Origin: Acidimicrobiaceae bacterium
GTDB taxonomy: Bacteria; Actinomycetota; Acidimicrobiia; Acidimicrobiales; Bog-793
NCBI GenBank assembly: GCA_003170375.1
Contig: PMZN01000149.1
Location: 11,787-18,837 of the forward strand
DNA length: 7,051 nucleotides
Direction of reading: 5' to 3'
Positions 1 through 6,859 of this stretch are shown here, piece by piece. A program made the position numbers and the translations under genes. Under the pieces are notes generated by a model. That model searched no databases. It worked only from the letters and a program-made list of their open reading frames with translations, and had not been told where the DNA came from. Each line of letters opens with the position of its first letter. The first letter of the stretch is position 1.

Positions 1-2648
1 CGTTCCTCGAGCGGGGCATCATCGAGGAAGGTATAGGGACGCCCGTTCAAGATCTCCTCGGCCAGCACCGAGGGGACCACCGTGTCGACGCAAAGCGCCT
101 GCACTTGGCCCGATCGCACTCTGGCGAGCACGTCGGTCAGGCCTTCCAGGTCCATCGCCTCGGTGCAGCAGTCGTGGAGGGTCTGGCGCACGACAGGGTG
201 ATCGGGGATCTCGATCGGCCCGGAAACGTTCTCCTGGCATGCGGCTAGGGCCGGGAATATGGCGGCCATCAGGTCGTCCGCCTCCATGCGCTGGATGGCA
301 GGCGGGACCCGCCGGCTCCCTCGGTAGCGGGGTGAGACGAGCGAGCGCGTCAGGTTCCACCGCCAGCGGGACGCGAACATCGGCGTCGGGAGGACCGCCT
401 GGATCAAGGTGTCGCGGACAGTCGCCGGGGAGAGGAAGCCGAGGACCTCGTCCAGGGGAAATGAGTGCTGTGGCCCCAACGACAGCACTACCGCGTCGTC
501 GCTCGCGGCCGCTTGCAACTCGAAGTCGAACGTCCTGCAGAAACGTTTCCTCAATGCCAAGCCCAGCGCGCGGTTCACTCTCGCTCCGCGAGGCGAGTGA
601 ACGACGAGCTGCATCCCGCCTGTGTCGTCGAAGAACCGCTCGATCACGAAGTGTTCAGTCGTCGGCAACGCGCCGAGCTCGACGTAGCCGGCCGCCAGGT
701 AGGCGACCACCTGCTGGGCAACGGCACGATCGACTCCGCCGAGGGCTTCGACGACCTCGATGGCCCTCTCGGTGCCTGTGGCGGTGCCGGCCCCGGCGGT
801 GCCGGCCCGCAGGGCGGTCTCGACGGCGCCTCGCAGATCGGAAACCGCCTGGGAGAGCTCGGCCGTTCGCGCCGGCGCCTCACCCAGCCAGAACGGGACG
901 GTCGGTGAGGCCCCCTTCGCATCGACCACCCGGACCGTGCCTGGCTCGATCTTTCGGATCCGCCACGACGCGCTGCCGAGAAGGAACACGTCGCCCGCCA
1001 TCGACTCGATCGCCCAGTCCTCGTTGACGGTGCCGACAAGAGTGTCTTCCGGCTCAAGGACGACGCGGAAGTCGGCGACGTCCGGGATCGCACCGCCCGA
1101 GGTCACAGCAGTGAGGCGGGCGCCGCGCCGCGGCCGGAGCACGCCGTTCACGCGGTCGCGATGCAAATGTGCTCCCCGGCGGCCGCGCCCGGTGACGACG
1201 CCTTGGCTGACGAGCTCCACGATCGCCTCGAAGTCGTCGGCGCCGAGCGAGCTGTAGGGCGCCGACCGGCGGGCGAGCGCCAACAACTCCTCCTCGGTGC
1301 AGCCCTCGGGATCGGAGGCGGCGCATTCGGCGACCAATTGCTGCGCGAGCACGTCCAACGGTGCGACCGGCGGGATGACCGCGTCGAGATCGCCGGAGCG
1401 GACCGCGGCGAGCAGCGCCGTGCACTCCACCAGCTCGTCGCGCGTGAGCGGGTACAGGCGGCCGACCGGAACGCCGCCGACATGGTGCTGGGCTCGCCCG
1501 ACACGCTGGAGAAAGGTGGCGATGCTCCTCGGCGATCCCAGTTGGCACACGAGCTCCACGGGGCCGACGTCGATGCCGAGCTCCAGTGACGCGGTCGCGA
1601 CGACGGCCCGGAGCTGCCCGGCGCGAAGGCGTGCCTCCACCCGGAGCCGGCGGTCCATGGACAGGCTCCCGTGATGGGCCTGGACGCTGTCGTCGCCGAG
1701 GCGCTCAGCCAGCTGATGAGCGACCCGCTCGGCCATTCTCCGGGTGTTGACGAACACGAGGGTCGTCCGGTGCTGCTCTATGTGCGCTGCGATCCGTTCC
1801 AGCACCGACGCCATCTGCTCGAGGGTCGACACGGCGCCGAGCTCGTCGTCCGGGAGCTCGATGGCAACGTCGAGCCGGCGTTGATGGCCGACGTCGACGA
1901 TGATGCAGCGGGGCTCGCCGCCGGGCAGGGTCCGGTCCTCCCCGGCACCTATCAGCAGCCGGGCAATCGTCGCTATCGGCCGCTGTGTTGCCGAGAGGCC
2001 GATCCGGACCGGTCTCTCGTCCGTCGTGACCAGGCGGTCCAGTCGCTCCAAGCTAAGAGCGAGGTGCGCGCCGCGCTTGTCCCGGGCCAGCGCGTGGATC
2101 TCGTCGACGATCACGGTCCTCACCGTCGCGAGCATCTCCCTGCCGCGTGCCGAGGTGAGGAGGAGATAGAGCGACTCGGGTGTCGTCACGACGATCTCCG
2201 GGCGGTTGCGCAACATCGCCGAGCGCTCGGATGGAGGCGTGTCGCCGTTGCGGACGGCCACCTGCACCTTGGGCGGCTCCAGGCCGAGCTCGATCGCGAC
2301 CTCGGCGATCTCTGCGAGGGGCTTTCGCAGGTTCTCGCTCACATCGACCGTCAAGGCTCGCAACGGCGAGACGTACACGACATCTGTACCTCGACTGGCG
2401 CCTCCCGACTCGGCGGCCCGGTAACAACGATCGATCGCCACGAGAAACGCGGCCAGGGTCTTGCCCGACCCCGTGGGCGCGGCGATCAGCGTGTCGACGC
2501 CCGAGGCGATAGCTGCCCAGCCTTCGGCCTGCGCCTGGGTCGGTCCGGCCGGGTAACGCCTCCGGAACCATTCGGCGACCGCGGGATGAAAGGCGTGGAG
2601 CGCTTCGTTTCCTTGGAGGCCGACTTCGGCCCCCTTTACCGGCTGCAT
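1..2648 (-). CDS. lhr: Lhr-family ATP-dependent DNA helicase (partial, C-terminus beyond left edge)
   Basis: A continuous minus-strand frame runs from ATG 2648 to the left edge, about 882 codons with no stop that I could find. Visible motifs: Q-motif-like PTQAQAEGW (36-44), Walker A APTGSGKT (57-64), DEIH box (182-185), motif III SAT (219-221), motif VI QRVGRAQHH (381-389), then PLDVLAQQ-type and winged-helix-like sequence. ILNGRPYTFLDDAPLEE (866-882) is the conserved block near the end of the Lhr core. Characterised family members are 3'-to-5' single-strand DNA translocases and helicases linked to DNA repair, acting in the cytoplasm. Full-length Lhr proteins are about 1,500 residues, so the C-terminal domain is probably outside the window. 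The ATG was chosen because it opens the helicase frame and lies 8 bases after a -10 hexamer; no Shine-Dalgarno is visible, suggesting a leaderless mRNA. A LexA box lies 17 bases upstream. The odd point is Gln387, where the family usually has Gly or Asn (GRAGH, GRSGH). Family assignment is firm; substrate preference is not shown. Confidence 0.93.
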   Translation of the reverse strand, partial: MQPVKGAEVGLQGNEALHAFHPAVAEWFRRRYPAGPTQAQAEGWAAIASGVDTLIAAPTGSGKTLAAFLVAIDRCYRAAESGGASRGTDVVYVSPLRALTVDVSENLRKPLAEIAEVAIELGLEPPKVQVAVRNGDTPPSERSAMLRNRPEIVVTTPESLYLLLTSARGREMLATVRTVIVDEIHALARDKRGAHLALSLERLDRLVTTDERPVRIGLSATQRPIATIARLLIGAGEDRTLPGGEPRCIIVDVGHQRRLDVAIELPDDELGAVSTLEQMASVLERIAAHIEQHRTTLVFVNTRRMAERVAHQLAERLGDDSVQAHHGSLSMDRRLRVEARLRAGQLRAVVATASLELGIDVGPVELVCQLGSPRSIATFLQRVGRAQHHVGGVPVGRLYPLTRDELVECTALLAAVRSGDLDAVIPPVAPLDVLAQQLVAECAASDPEGCTEEELLALARRSAPYSSLGADDFEAIVELVSQGVVTGRGRRGAHLHRDRVNGVLRPRRGARLTAVTSGGAIPDVADFRVVLEPEDTLVGTVNEDWAIESMAGDVFLLGSASWRIRKIEPGTVRVVDAKGASPTVPFWLGEAPARTAELSQAVSDLRGAVETALRAGTAGAGTATGTERAIEVVEALGGVDRAVAQQVVAYLAAGYVELGALPTTEHFVIERFFDDTGGMQLVVHSPRGARVNRALGLALRKRFCRTFDFELQAAASDDAVVLSLGPQHSFPLDEVLGFLSPATVRDTLIQAVLPTPMFASRWRWNLTRSLVSPRYRGSRRVPPAIQRMEADDLMAAIFPALAACQENVSGPIEIPDHPVVRQTLHDCCTEAMDLEGLTDVLARVRSGQVQALCVDTVVPSVLAEEILNGRPYTFLDDAPLEE

Positions 2649-2656
2649 GGACTCGC

Positions 2657-2662
2657 ATATTA
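2657..2662 (-). promoter_or_regulatory. Putative -10 element for leaderless lhr transcription
   Basis: On the minus strand this is TAATAT (overlapping alternatives ATAATA and GATAAT), the only AT-rich patch in a GC-rich region. Eight bases (GCGAGTCC) separate it from the A of the lhr ATG. This fits the TANNNT-to-start spacing of leaderless actinobacterial transcripts. No convincing -35 hexamer is visible; that area is occupied by the LexA box. Because the patch is near-symmetric, the plus strand reads TATTAT at 2658-2663 and could also serve the divergent gene. Confidence 0.55.
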
Positions 2663-2664
2663 TC

Positions 2665-2678
2665 CGAACACTTGTTCG
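2665..2678. promoter_or_regulatory. LexA operator (SOS box), actinobacterial/Gram-positive type
   Basis: CGAACACTTGTTCG matches CGAAC-N4-GTTCG, the core of the LexA site known from Bacillus and mycobacteria. The inverted arms CGAACA and TGTTCG pair exactly around a 2-base centre, and an A follows on the right as in the extended GTTCGA form. It starts 16 bases upstream of the lhr ATG and sits just upstream of the lhr -10, where bound LexA would block RNA polymerase. It also lies 86 bases upstream of the proposed beta-synthase start, so it could touch both divergent genes. The match is seen directly; LexA binding is inferred. Confidence 0.8.
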
Positions 2679-2764
2679 ATCGTCGCGGGCGGCCCGGCCC
2701 CTCCGGACAAGTCGAATTCGACTATCTCTATGCAAAGCGCGCGGTCCTGGGCCAACATGTCGCC

Positions 2765-3052
2765 ATGGACCTGCTCGTCGTAGTCGGAACCGACCAGCCC
2801 CCCGAGCGCCTGGCCGCCCGGGCGCACCACATTCTCGCGGTCCCTCTGGCCGAGGTCACTCCGGCCTTGATCGCCGAGATCCGGGCGCGGATCCCCCGGC
2901 ACGTCGCGGTCTTCGGCCCGGGCGCCGCAACGGTGGCCGCGAAGCTGCGCAGCGCAGGGCTCCCGACCGAGCTGCACACCGACGAGGACATGTCCGGCAG
3001 ATCGGGCCTGGTCGGAGTCGAGGTGGTGCCGCTGACCGACCGTGGGCCGGCG
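2765..3052 (+). other. N-terminal alpha/beta extension of the beta-synthase, possibly CW_binding_2-like
   Basis: This segment encodes residues 1-96 ahead of the PLP domain, in frame and with GC-rich third positions, so it looks translated. The pattern is strand (DLLVVVG, 2-8), a segment QPPERLAARA (11-20), strand (HILAVPL, 22-28), helix (TPALIAEIRARIP, 32-44), strand (HVAVFGPG, 46-53) and helix (ATVAAKLRSAG, 55-65). This order resembles the cell wall binding repeat 2 family (PF04122), whose units read roughly vvIASGtnFPDALAaap, pILLt..lP..t..ei..l, vyivGG..aVs..v. The resemblance is my own pattern reading, not a search result. No signal peptide is visible, so a cell-wall role for this copy would be surprising; a ligand-sensing or protein-contact role is possible. 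Confidence 0.4.
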
Positions 3053-4435
3053 ATGGAGGTGGCCGACTCGCTCCTCGACCTCGTCGGCAACACACCAATG
3101 GTGCGCCTCGACCGGGTGGGCCGGGACCTTCCCTGCCCGCTTGTCGCCAAGCTCGAGATCCTCAATCCTGGTGGGAGCGTCAAGGACCGGCCGGCCGTCG
3201 CGATGGTCGAGGCGGCCGAGCGAGCGGGACTGCTCCGGCCCGGCTCGACCATCGTCGAGGGCACGTCGGGCAATACCGGCGTCGGGCTCGCGATCGTCGC
3301 TGCTCGGCGCCGCTACCGCTGCGTCTTCGTCATGCCCGACAAGATGGCCCCCGAGAAGGTCGCGCTGCTGCGCGCCTATGGCGCGGAGGTGATCCTGTGC
3401 CCGACTGCGGTCGCACCGGATCACCCCGATTCGTACTACTCGGTGACCGCACGCCTTACCGAGGAGATCCCCGGTGCCTTCCACCCCGACCAGTACCACA
3501 ACCTCGAGAACCCGGCCTCGCACGAAGCGACGACCGGCCCGGAGATCTGGCGCCAGACAGCCGGACGCGTCAGCCACTTCGTCGCCGGCATCGGCACCGG
3601 CGGGACCATATGCGGCATCGGCCGCTACTTGAAGTCGCAGAATCCCGATGTCCAGATCGTGGGCGCCGACCCCGAGGGCTCCGTCTACTCCGGGGGCTCG
3701 GGAAGGCCCTACCTCGTCGAGGGGATAGGCGAGGACTTCTGGCCGACGACCTACGACCCGAAGCTGGTCGACCGTGTCGTGATGGTGAGTGACACCGACT
3801 CGTTCCTCACCGCTCGGCGTCTCGCGGTCGATGAAGGGATCCTCGCGGGAGGCTCGACGGGCACCGCCGTCTGGGCGGCGCTGCAACTCGCTCCTGAGCT
3901 GCGCCGCGACGACGTCGTCGTCGTCCTGATCCCCGACTCAGGGCGTGGGTATCTGTCCAAGTTGTACAACGACGAGTGGATGGCGGATCACGGCTTTTTG
4001 AGGACGAGCGGGCACACTGTGGCCGACCTCCTCGACCGCAAGGGCGACCGCCTCCCCGGGATGATCCACGTGCACCCGGGCGAGACAGCACGGCAGGCGG
4101 TTGCTGTCATGGCCGAGTACGACGTCTCGCAGATCGCCGTCATCCAGGCCGAACCCCCACTCGCGGCGGCCGAAGTGGTCGGGGCCGTCCACGAGCACGA
4201 TCTCATGCAACGGGCGCTGCACGACCCGGAGGTCCTCGACAGGACGGTGGGCGAGATCATGGGGCCGCCGCTCCCGTCGGTGGGCAGCGGCGAGACGGTG
4301 GACATCGCCCTGCAGCGCTTGGAGGAGTCACCGGCGGTGATCGTGCTCGACCACGGGCATCCGATCGGAATAATCACCCGGTCGGACGCGCTCGCGTTCC
4401 TGGCCCAAGCCGGTTCGCCCAGGGAGGCGCGATGA
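2765..4435 (+). CDS. cbs: Cystathionine beta-synthase with N-terminal extension and C-terminal CBS-domain pair
   Basis: A PLP enzyme expected to condense serine (or O-acetylserine) with homocysteine to cystathionine in the cytoplasm. Numbering from ATG 2765 (556 aa): the catalytic fold-type II domain starts near 97. It has GNTP around Asn109, PLP lysine Lys140 in NPGGSVKDR, TSGNTG (167-172), the phosphate-binding GIGTGGT loop (275-281) and Ser364 in GGSTGT, a candidate PLP ring partner. Two CBS domains follow at about 419-478 and 495-553; such pairs usually bind adenosyl ligands. Residues 97-556 alone give 460 aa, close to the roughly 464 aa of the mycobacterial enzyme, so residues 1-96 are an extra domain. 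Starts are uncertain: TTG 2672 (inside the LexA box), ATG 2765, ATG 2990 and ATG 3053 are all in frame and none has a good Shine-Dalgarno. I chose 2765 because coding-like composition and secondary-structure pattern begin there. The gene overlaps the next by ATGA. A plain cysteine synthase is less likely given the CBS pair and the neighbouring gene. Confidence 0.92.
   Translation: MDLLVVVGTDQPPERLAARAHHILAVPLAEVTPALIAEIRARIPRHVAVFGPGAATVAAKLRSAGLPTELHTDEDMSGRSGLVGVEVVPLTDRGPAMEVADSLLDLVGNTPMVRLDRVGRDLPCPLVAKLEILNPGGSVKDRPAVAMVEAAERAGLLRPGSTIVEGTSGNTGVGLAIVAARRRYRCVFVMPDKMAPEKVALLRAYGAEVILCPTAVAPDHPDSYYSVTARLTEEIPGAFHPDQYHNLENPASHEATTGPEIWRQTAGRVSHFVAGIGTGGTICGIGRYLKSQNPDVQIVGADPEGSVYSGGSGRPYLVEGIGEDFWPTTYDPKLVDRVVMVSDTDSFLTARRLAVDEGILAGGSTGTAVWAALQLAPELRRDDVVVVLIPDSGRGYLSKLYNDEWMADHGFLRTSGHTVADLLDRKGDRLPGMIHVHPGETARQAVAVMAEYDVSQIAVIQAEPPLAAAEVVGAVHEHDLMQRALHDPEVLDRTVGEIMGPPLPSVGSGETVDIALQRLEESPAVIVLDHGHPIGIITRSDALAFLAQAGSPREAR
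4421..4427 (+). promoter_or_regulatory. Shine-Dalgarno site for metB inside the end of cbs
   Basis: AGGGAGG lies 4 bases before the ATG at 4432, inside the last codons of the upstream gene. It supports this start and translational coupling through the ATGA junction at 4432-4435. Confidence 0.7.
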
Positions 4436-5604
4436 GCTCTTCCATTGATCAGGCGGGAGAAGGCCCGGGGTTCTCCACGCGCGCGATCCACGCCGGCCAG
4501 GACCCCGACCCGCTCACGGGAGCGGTCGTCACGCCGATCCACCTCGCTTCCACCTTTGCCCAGGAGGCCGTGGGCAAGCACAAGGGCTTCGACTACGGGC
4601 GCACGCGCAATCCGACGCGCGTCTCGCTGGAGACGACGATCGCGTCGCTCGAAGGGGCGAGCCACGGCTACGCGTTCTCGAGCGGCATGGCCGCCGCCGA
4701 CGCGGTTCTCCGTTTGTTGAGGCCGGGCGACCATTTGCTCATCCCCGACGACGCCTACGGCGGCACCTACCGGCTCGTTTCCAGCATCTATGCCGGGTCC
4801 GGCGTCACCTTCTCGGCGGTCGAGCTGCAAAGCCCCGACGCGCTGGCCGCCGCATGGCGCGACGAGACCCGCCTGGTGTGGCTGGAGACGCCGAGCAATC
4901 CGAAGCTCAATATCATCGACATCGAGGCCGTCGCGGCGGTTGCGCACGCTCACAGGGCCCGCTGCATCGTCGACAACACCTTCGCCACGCCCTACCTGCA
5001 ACAACCGCTCGGGTTGGGTGCCGACGCCGTCGTGCACTCCTCGACGAAGTACCTGGGCGGGCACTCCGACGTCGTAGGCGGCTTCGTCGCCACCAACGAC
5101 GAGGAGCTCGGAACCCACCTCGGTTTCGTCCAGAACTCGGCCGGGGCGGTGCCGAGCCCCTTCGACTGCTACCTCGTGCAGCGCGGGCTCAAGACCCTCG
5201 CGGTCCGTCTCGACCGCCAATGCGCCAACGCGGACCTGATCGCGGCCCACCTGCTCTCTCACCGAGCGGTCCGGGAGGTCTACTACCCAGGTCTGGCCCA
5301 CCACCCGGGCCATGGGCTCGCAGAACGCCAGATGCGCGACTTCGGCGCGATGGTGTCCTTCACGCTACGAGGCGGCGAGGCCGCGGCGCTCGAGGTGGCC
5401 GCGGGCACGCGGCTGTTCACCTTGGCCGAGTCCCTCGGGGCTGTCGAGTCGCTCATCGAGCTGCCGGCCAGGATGACCCACGCCTCGACCGCCGGATCCG
5501 AGCTCGAAGTCGATCCCTCGCTCATCCGTTTGTCCGTCGGCCTCGAGAACGTTGGCGACCTGCTCGAGGATCTCGACCGTGCGCTCGCGTTGGCAGGCAG
5601 CTGA
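4432..5604 (+). CDS. metB: Cystathionine gamma-synthase / gamma-lyase (Cys/Met metabolism PLP enzyme)
   Basis: A 390-residue fold-type I PLP enzyme, the usual family length. Visible residues: Tyr55 and Arg57 in YGRTRNPT (phosphate contacts from the partner subunit), SSGMAA (83-88) phosphate loop, Asp181 in VDNTFATPYLQQP (PLP ring nitrogen), the Schiff-base Lys206 in SSTKYLGGHSD, Glu339 in SLGAVESL, and Arg366 in IRLSVGLE (substrate carboxylate). A glutamate in the SLGxVESL motif is typical of cystathionine gamma-synthases and gamma-lyases and absent from methionine gamma-lyases. The start is set by AGGGAGG 4 bases upstream and the 4-base overlap with the beta-synthase stop. Sequence alone does not separate synthase (MetB, cystathionine from an acylated homoserine) from lyase (cystathionine to cysteine). 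Co-transcription with a beta-synthase favours lyase use in reverse transsulfuration. The actinobacterial MetB proteins it resembles may do both; the symbol follows that resemblance. Confidence 0.93.
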   Translation: MSSSIDQAGEGPGFSTRAIHAGQDPDPLTGAVVTPIHLASTFAQEAVGKHKGFDYGRTRNPTRVSLETTIASLEGASHGYAFSSGMAAADAVLRLLRPGDHLLIPDDAYGGTYRLVSSIYAGSGVTFSAVELQSPDALAAAWRDETRLVWLETPSNPKLNIIDIEAVAAVAHAHRARCIVDNTFATPYLQQPLGLGADAVVHSSTKYLGGHSDVVGGFVATNDEELGTHLGFVQNSAGAVPSPFDCYLVQRGLKTLAVRLDRQCANADLIAAHLLSHRAVREVYYPGLAHHPGHGLAERQMRDFGAMVSFTLRGGEAAALEVAAGTRLFTLAESLGAVESLIELPARMTHASTAGSELEVDPSLIRLSVGLENVGDLLEDLDRALALAGS

Positions 5605-5683
5605 GCAGGCGGGCGACCTCAGGCATCTCGCTGACTCGTCGTAAGCATCGCCACGGCAACCTCTGAGCGCCGCCCCGGTTGCG
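5605..5683. other. Short convergent intergenic gap
   Basis: Seventy-nine bases lie between the metB stop and the phosphoesterase stop on the opposite strand. I see no hairpin followed by a T-run in either direction and no small gene with a ribosome binding site. Termination here, if it occurs, is not by an obvious intrinsic terminator. Confidence 0.6.
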
Positions 5684-6859
5684 TCAGGTCCCGGGACTGC
5701 GGGGCATGATCGGAAAGCAGCGGTCCTCGAGCCTCCCGAGCGAGTACGCCGGGTACATCCCCCAGAACAGCCCGCGGCACTTCTCGGACCATGCGAGCGC
5801 CGCGGGCGACGACAGACGGCGGTGGACCTGCAGGATCCCGCCCTCGAAGACCCGGTACTCGGCCCAGCTGCCCGGGAAGTCCTTCACGCACGCGACCTCG
5901 CCGAAGGCGACATCACCAGTCTCGGCGAATCTCCGCACGCGGTTGCGGTGGGTGTGCCCCGCGAAGTAGCCACAGATGGCCGGACGCCTCGCTATCACCT
6001 CGACCAGGCGCTCGGAGTCGTTCGGGTTGATACCGAAGTAGTCCGGAGCCCGGTTCACCGAACCCGGTTTCCAGGCGTGATGATGGCCGAAGACGAGCAC
6101 CGGCCGGTCCGCGCGGGCGCCGAGCTCGTCGAGCCACTCCAGCTGCTCGCGACGAACCTGGCCTGAGTCCCTGCCCTCGATGACAGTGTCGAGCAAGGCG
6201 AGAGTCACGCCGGGCAGGGCCATCTCCTGGCAGGGCTCGGACGCATAGTTGCGGCCCGAGAAAGCGTCGTGGTTCCCGCGCACGTGCAAGAGCCGGTCGC
6301 CGAACGAACCCAGGTAGCACTGCAGGAAGGCGTCGTACTCCACAACGAGGCCCGACGCGGTGAGATCGCCCTTGACCACGACCGCCGCTGGGTCGATCGC
6401 GGCGATCTCGGTGACCGCCGCGTGGCTCATGAGCTCCGGATACGGCATGGCGCCCTCCGGTGACGAGCTCGCCACAGCTGGGCCGAGCGTGTCGAACAAG
6501 GCCTGCAGCTTGTCCTTCGCGTCCGCCATGCCTGTCGCGTCCATCCCGCCTGCGGTGAGATAGCCGACGGTGTCGGCGATGTCGGAGAGCTTGCCGCACT
6601 CGGTCTCGCCGAAGTGAACGTCGTTGACGGTGGCGAACCTGCAGAGAAGCTCACCCGAAGGCCGATCGAGCGTCCGAGTCGCGATCCCGTGCCGCAGCAG
6701 GGGCGTACCGGGCCGCAAACCGGTGATGACTTCGTAACCAGGTCCCGACCAGCCGCCGCGCACCCCGACCATCTCGAGGGTGTCTGGAGAGTGGAGATGG
6801 AAGACGACCTCGTCCTCGGCGACAGTCGTGAGGTCCCAAACCTCTGGAACCGCGCTCAT
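5684..6859 (-). CDS. Calcineurin-like metallophosphoesterase (class III cyclic nucleotide phosphodiesterase-like)
   Basis: A cytoplasmic dinuclear-metal phosphoesterase, 391 aa from ATG 6859. All metal motifs are present: Asp80-x-His82 (NDVHFGE), Gly164-Asp165 (VKGDLT), Gly195-Asn-His-Asp198, Gly258-His-His-His261 and Gly301-His-Thr-His304. The set matches CpdA/Icc and Rv0805-like enzymes, so cyclic nucleotide, phosphodiester or phosphomonoester hydrolysis is plausible; substrate is not shown. Residues 1 to about 70 form a beta-rich N-terminal region (VWDLTTVAEDEVVFHLHSP), perhaps a small Fn3-like sandwich as in PhoD or purple acid phosphatases. The DxH-to-GD spacing, about 83 residues, is roughly 40 longer than in compact CpdA proteins. 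A GTG at 6937 in the same frame would add 26 residues (MAFLGALVARSG...). I prefer ATG 6859 because it overlaps an upstream stop by ATGA and because the recognisable domain begins there. No signal peptide or membrane segment is visible. Confidence 0.88.
   Translation of the reverse strand: MSAVPEVWDLTTVAEDEVVFHLHSPDTLEMVGVRGGWSGPGYEVITGLRPGTPLLRHGIATRTLDRPSGELLCRFATVNDVHFGETECGKLSDIADTVGYLTAGGMDATGMADAKDKLQALFDTLGPAVASSSPEGAMPYPELMSHAAVTEIAAIDPAAVVVKGDLTASGLVVEYDAFLQCYLGSFGDRLLHVRGNHDAFSGRNYASEPCQEMALPGVTLALLDTVIEGRDSGQVRREQLEWLDELGARADRPVLVFGHHHAWKPGSVNRAPDYFGINPNDSERLVEVIARRPAICGYFAGHTHRNRVRRFAETGDVAFGEVACVKDFPGSWAEYRVFEGGILQVHRRLSSPAALAWSEKCRGLFWGMYPAYSLGRLEDRCFPIMPRSPGT

Noticed and set aside
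540..549. Perfect 10-base palindrome GAAACGTTTC
   Set aside because: It lies inside the lhr coding sequence, does not fit the LexA consensus, and a single such palindrome is expected by chance.
1..2648. A frameshift in lhr, suspected because only short minus-strand frames are obvious in this region
   Set aside because: Reading the frame set by the ATG at 2648 gives continuous helicase sequence to the left edge with no tta, cta or tca in phase; the gene looks hidden only because it runs off the window.
2649..2764. SAM, SAH or T-box type riboswitch ahead of the sulfur genes
   Set aside because: The gap is only 116 bases, and I could not find the paired stems or conserved core of these RNAs; the identifiable signals are the LexA box and a -10.
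1671..2783. A 370-codon plus-strand open frame opposite lhr
   Set aside because: The minus strand carries the full helicase motif series here; the plus frame has no conserved motif and reads through the lhr promoter.
2660..3886. A 408-codon minus-strand open frame opposite the beta-synthase gene
   Set aside because: It is antisense to a gene with clear PLP motifs and overlaps the lhr promoter. Its Arg/Asp/Val/Gly-rich composition is typical of a high-GC shadow frame, with no recognisable domain.
3988..5313. A 441-codon minus-strand open frame opposite the cbs end and metB
   Set aside because: It spans the junction of two real plus-strand genes and has shadow-type composition with no motif.
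5688..5697. Palindrome GTCCCGGGAC near the phosphoesterase stop, considered as a terminator
   Set aside because: It has no loop and no following T-run, and lies within the last codons of the gene.
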